6,468 nucleotides of DNA, taken from contig JACQVT010000898.1 in NCBI GenBank assembly GCA_016209665.1, positions 1 through 6,468 of the forward strand. The letters are read 5' to 3'. A program made the translations under genes and the position numbers. The notes beneath the pieces were generated by a model. That model was not told the origin of the DNA. It was given only the letters and a program-made list of their open reading frames with translations, and did not search any database. This document shows, piece by piece, positions 5,081 through 6,468 of this stretch; position 1 is the first letter of the stretch; every line of letters begins with the position of its first letter. This DNA is from Planctomycetota bacterium. Lineage in GTDB: Bacteria; Planctomycetota; Phycisphaerae; UBA1845; PWPN01.

Positions 5081-6310
5081 GTGGAACCATGGCTGGTCTG
5101 GGTGTTGCTGGGGGCGTGGGGCTTTATCTGCGCCATCTGGGTTCGGATCCTGGTCGGCCAACTGCTGGGGGAACGGCTGGACCTGTTCCTGCGAACGGTG
5201 CCCGGCAACGCAGGGGCCGGCCAAGGGCCTTCGCCTCTCGTTCGTGCAATCGTGCCCGTCCGCAACGCGGGTCGGGAGGTGCTCGGCTGTCTGGACTCGC
5301 TCGTCTCGCAGGACTCACCGGGCCTGAGGATCACGGTGGTGGACGATCGCAGCGACGACGGCACACCCGCGTATCTGAAGCAGCTAGCCCAGAACACCGA
5401 TCGGCTGGAGATCCTGCGGATCGACGATCTTCCCGCCGGCTGGCTGGCCAAGGCCCACGCACTGTGGACGGGCGCACGCTGCGCCAGCGAGGAGTGGCTC
5501 CTGTTCCTTGACGATGACTGCCTGCTCGAGTCGGGCGCGGTGCGGGCGGCGATCGGGTACGCGACCCGGCACGGCGTCGACCTGCTCTCGCTGTGGCCGA
5601 GGCACCGAGCGGGAGGCTTCTGGGAACACACGATCATCCCTTTGTGCGGGGCGATCCTTGCCCTGTGGTTCGGCAGCCGTCGGATCCGTCAGGCAGACCG
5701 CGCGCCGGCGTTCGCGAACGGCCAGTTCATCCTCATCCGGCGGGAGGCCTACATGCGCATGGGGGGCCATGCGGCCGTGCGCGACGCCCTGATCGAGGAT
5801 GTGCCGCTCGCCGAGCACGCCCAGAGCCACGGGTTGACGTGCCGAACCGTCGGCGGAGCGGACCTCGTCAGTGTGCGGATGTACCGGTCCTACGCGGGGA
5901 TTCGCGACGGCTGGGCGCGGATCTACATGGGCGCACTCCGCAGCGGCCGGAAAATCCTGCTGAGCGTGGCCTGGCTGGCCGCCGGTTCGCTACCGCCGTT
6001 CGTCGTTGGGCCGGTTCTCCTGGCCGTGGCGGCTCAGGACGGCGAGTCGCTGGTCTCTGACTGGGGCCTCCTGCAAGGGATCCTGGCGTTGTGCGTCAGT
6101 CATCTCCTGCTCATTGGGGCGGTCAGCTACCGGTTCTGGGGATACTGCCGGTGTGCGCGAGTCTACCTGCTCTTGTACCCAATCTCCGCGCTGCTCGTGC
6201 TGGGCATCCTGGCCCGGGCCTGGTGGCACCTGGAGGTCCGGCGCACCGTCACTTGGCGAAACACCACCTACGCCATCGATCGCAGAGCGCGAATCCTCAC
6301 CCGCGGCTGA
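5081..6310 (+). CDS. Membrane-bound family 2 glycosyltransferase
   Basis: 409 residues from the GTG at 5081; a start at 5042 would add 13 mostly polar residues. One N-terminal membrane segment (about 5-29) is followed by a GT-A domain: VRAIVPVRNAG (54-64) for nucleotide binding, VVDDRSDDGT (86-95), the metal-binding FLDDDC (142-147), ANGQFILIRREAYMRMGGH (in part 212-230) and the ED pair (239-240) in the usual place of the catalytic base. The LPAGWLAKAHALWTGA segment (117-132) and VRMYRS (265-270) match the subfamily of lipid and carotenoid or hopanoid-associated glycosyltransferases (HpnB-, CruC- and CrtQ-like), which carry 'GW.GK..A...G' and 'RMYR'. Two or three C-terminal membrane segments (about 291-318, 329-350, 360-382) and a final TWRNTTY complete the layout. 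It most likely transfers a sugar from a nucleotide donor to a lipid acceptor at the cytoplasmic membrane face. Donor and acceptor cannot be told, and no pathway partner is in the window. Confidence 0.93.
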   Translation: MEPWLVWVLLGAWGFICAIWVRILVGQLLGERLDLFLRTVPGNAGAGQGPSPLVRAIVPVRNAGREVLGCLDSLVSQDSPGLRITVVDDRSDDGTPAYLKQLAQNTDRLEILRIDDLPAGWLAKAHALWTGARCASEEWLLFLDDDCLLESGAVRAAIGYATRHGVDLLSLWPRHRAGGFWEHTIIPLCGAILALWFGSRRIRQADRAPAFANGQFILIRREAYMRMGGHAAVRDALIEDVPLAEHAQSHGLTCRTVGGADLVSVRMYRSYAGIRDGWARIYMGALRSGRKILLSVAWLAAGSLPPFVVGPVLLAVAAQDGESLVSDWGLLQGILALCVSHLLLIGAVSYRFWGYCRCARVYLLLYPISALLVLGILARAWWHLEVRRTVTWRNTTYAIDRRARILTRG

Positions 6311-6468
6311 GGCTTCCCTGGCTCGACAGCGTAAAACCGAATCGCCCCTTAATCCGATACGGATAGGAAGTGTCGCTTGGCAAAGATGTTAGTGTGGTGT
6401 CCCAAAAATACGTTGACGGTCCGACCCAGGCCGGCGTTGTAAAGAAGTGTTTGGGACACGACATTAGA
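6311..6468. other. Non-coding right end after the glycosyltransferase
   Basis: 158 bp with no supported gene. It holds a small palindrome ATCCG-ATA-CGGAT (6352-6364) and a spaced perfect inverted repeat near the edge. Its AT content appears higher than in the rest of the window. A weak TTGACG (6413) to TGTAAA (6438) promoter-like pair with a long 19-bp spacer could serve a gene beyond the window. Confidence 0.5.
6397..6459. repeat. 10-bp perfect inverted repeat spaced over 63 bp, possible mobile-element end
   Basis: GTGTCCCAAA (6397-6406) and TTTGGGACAC (6450-6459) are exact reverse complements with 43 bp between them. The outward TGTCCC-type start recalls insertion-sequence ends, but no transposase reading frame is visible before the window stops. 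It could instead be a large-loop hairpin after the glycosyltransferase gene or a miniature element. Confidence 0.4.

Noticed and set aside
5081..6310. Naming the glycosyltransferase hpnB or cruC
   Set aside because: Shared motifs support the broad subfamily only; with no terpenoid genes nearby a symbol would be a guess.
1..6468. CRISPR array, tRNA, rRNA, toxin-antitoxin or defence cassette
   Set aside because: No regularly spaced repeats, no cloverleaf or rRNA sequence recognised, and no such protein families in any supported frame.

Overview
This window is GC-rich and looks like a chromosomal fragment from a planctomycete-type bacterium, possibly of the Phycisphaerae or a related uncultured group. 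I base that on two secreted-protein genes. One ends in a Cys-rich 'GACC...C...C' module followed by a paired Asp-rich dockerin/EF-hand tail, and the other is a very large Gly-rich beta-helix-type repeat protein. These tails and repeats are abundant in planctomycete genomes. The assignment is inference from protein style; no rRNA or other phylogenetic marker is present.

Layout. Positions 1-2677 (minus strand) hold the N-terminal 892 residues of a large exported repeat protein that runs off the left edge. Positions 2678-3159 lie between genes and contain an orphan dockerin-type tail (about 2718-2846) with no body of its own. Just upstream of it is a short ORF with a good ribosome binding site (2846-2947), and a perfect hairpin lies just past the next gene's stop (3141-3157). 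Positions 3160-4671 (minus) encode a complete 503-residue secreted protein with a signal peptide, a probable concanavalin-like body, a Cys-rich module and two Ca-binding-type loops. Positions 4672-5080 form a divergent intergenic region. It carries a good sigma-70-like promoter for the minus-strand gene, a small palindrome over its -35 box and three GC-rich hairpins. Positions 5081-6310 (plus) encode a membrane-bound family 2 glycosyltransferase. Positions 6311-6468 are non-coding and end in a 10-bp perfect inverted repeat spaced over 63 bp, possibly the edge of a mobile element or a structured regulatory site.

How the genes relate. The two minus-strand genes both encode exported envelope or surface proteins and are probably transcribed separately, since 482 bp and a hairpin lie between them. 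The glycosyltransferase is divergent and probably acts at the inner face of the cytoplasmic membrane on a lipid or polyprenoid acceptor. Nothing in the sequence ties it to the secreted proteins.

I see no defence system, CRISPR array, tRNA, rRNA or clear novel multi-gene system. The points most worth a second look are the roughly 200-residue super-repeat of the partial protein, the orphan dockerin tail whose expected stop position reads TCA instead of TGA, and the inverted repeat at the right edge.
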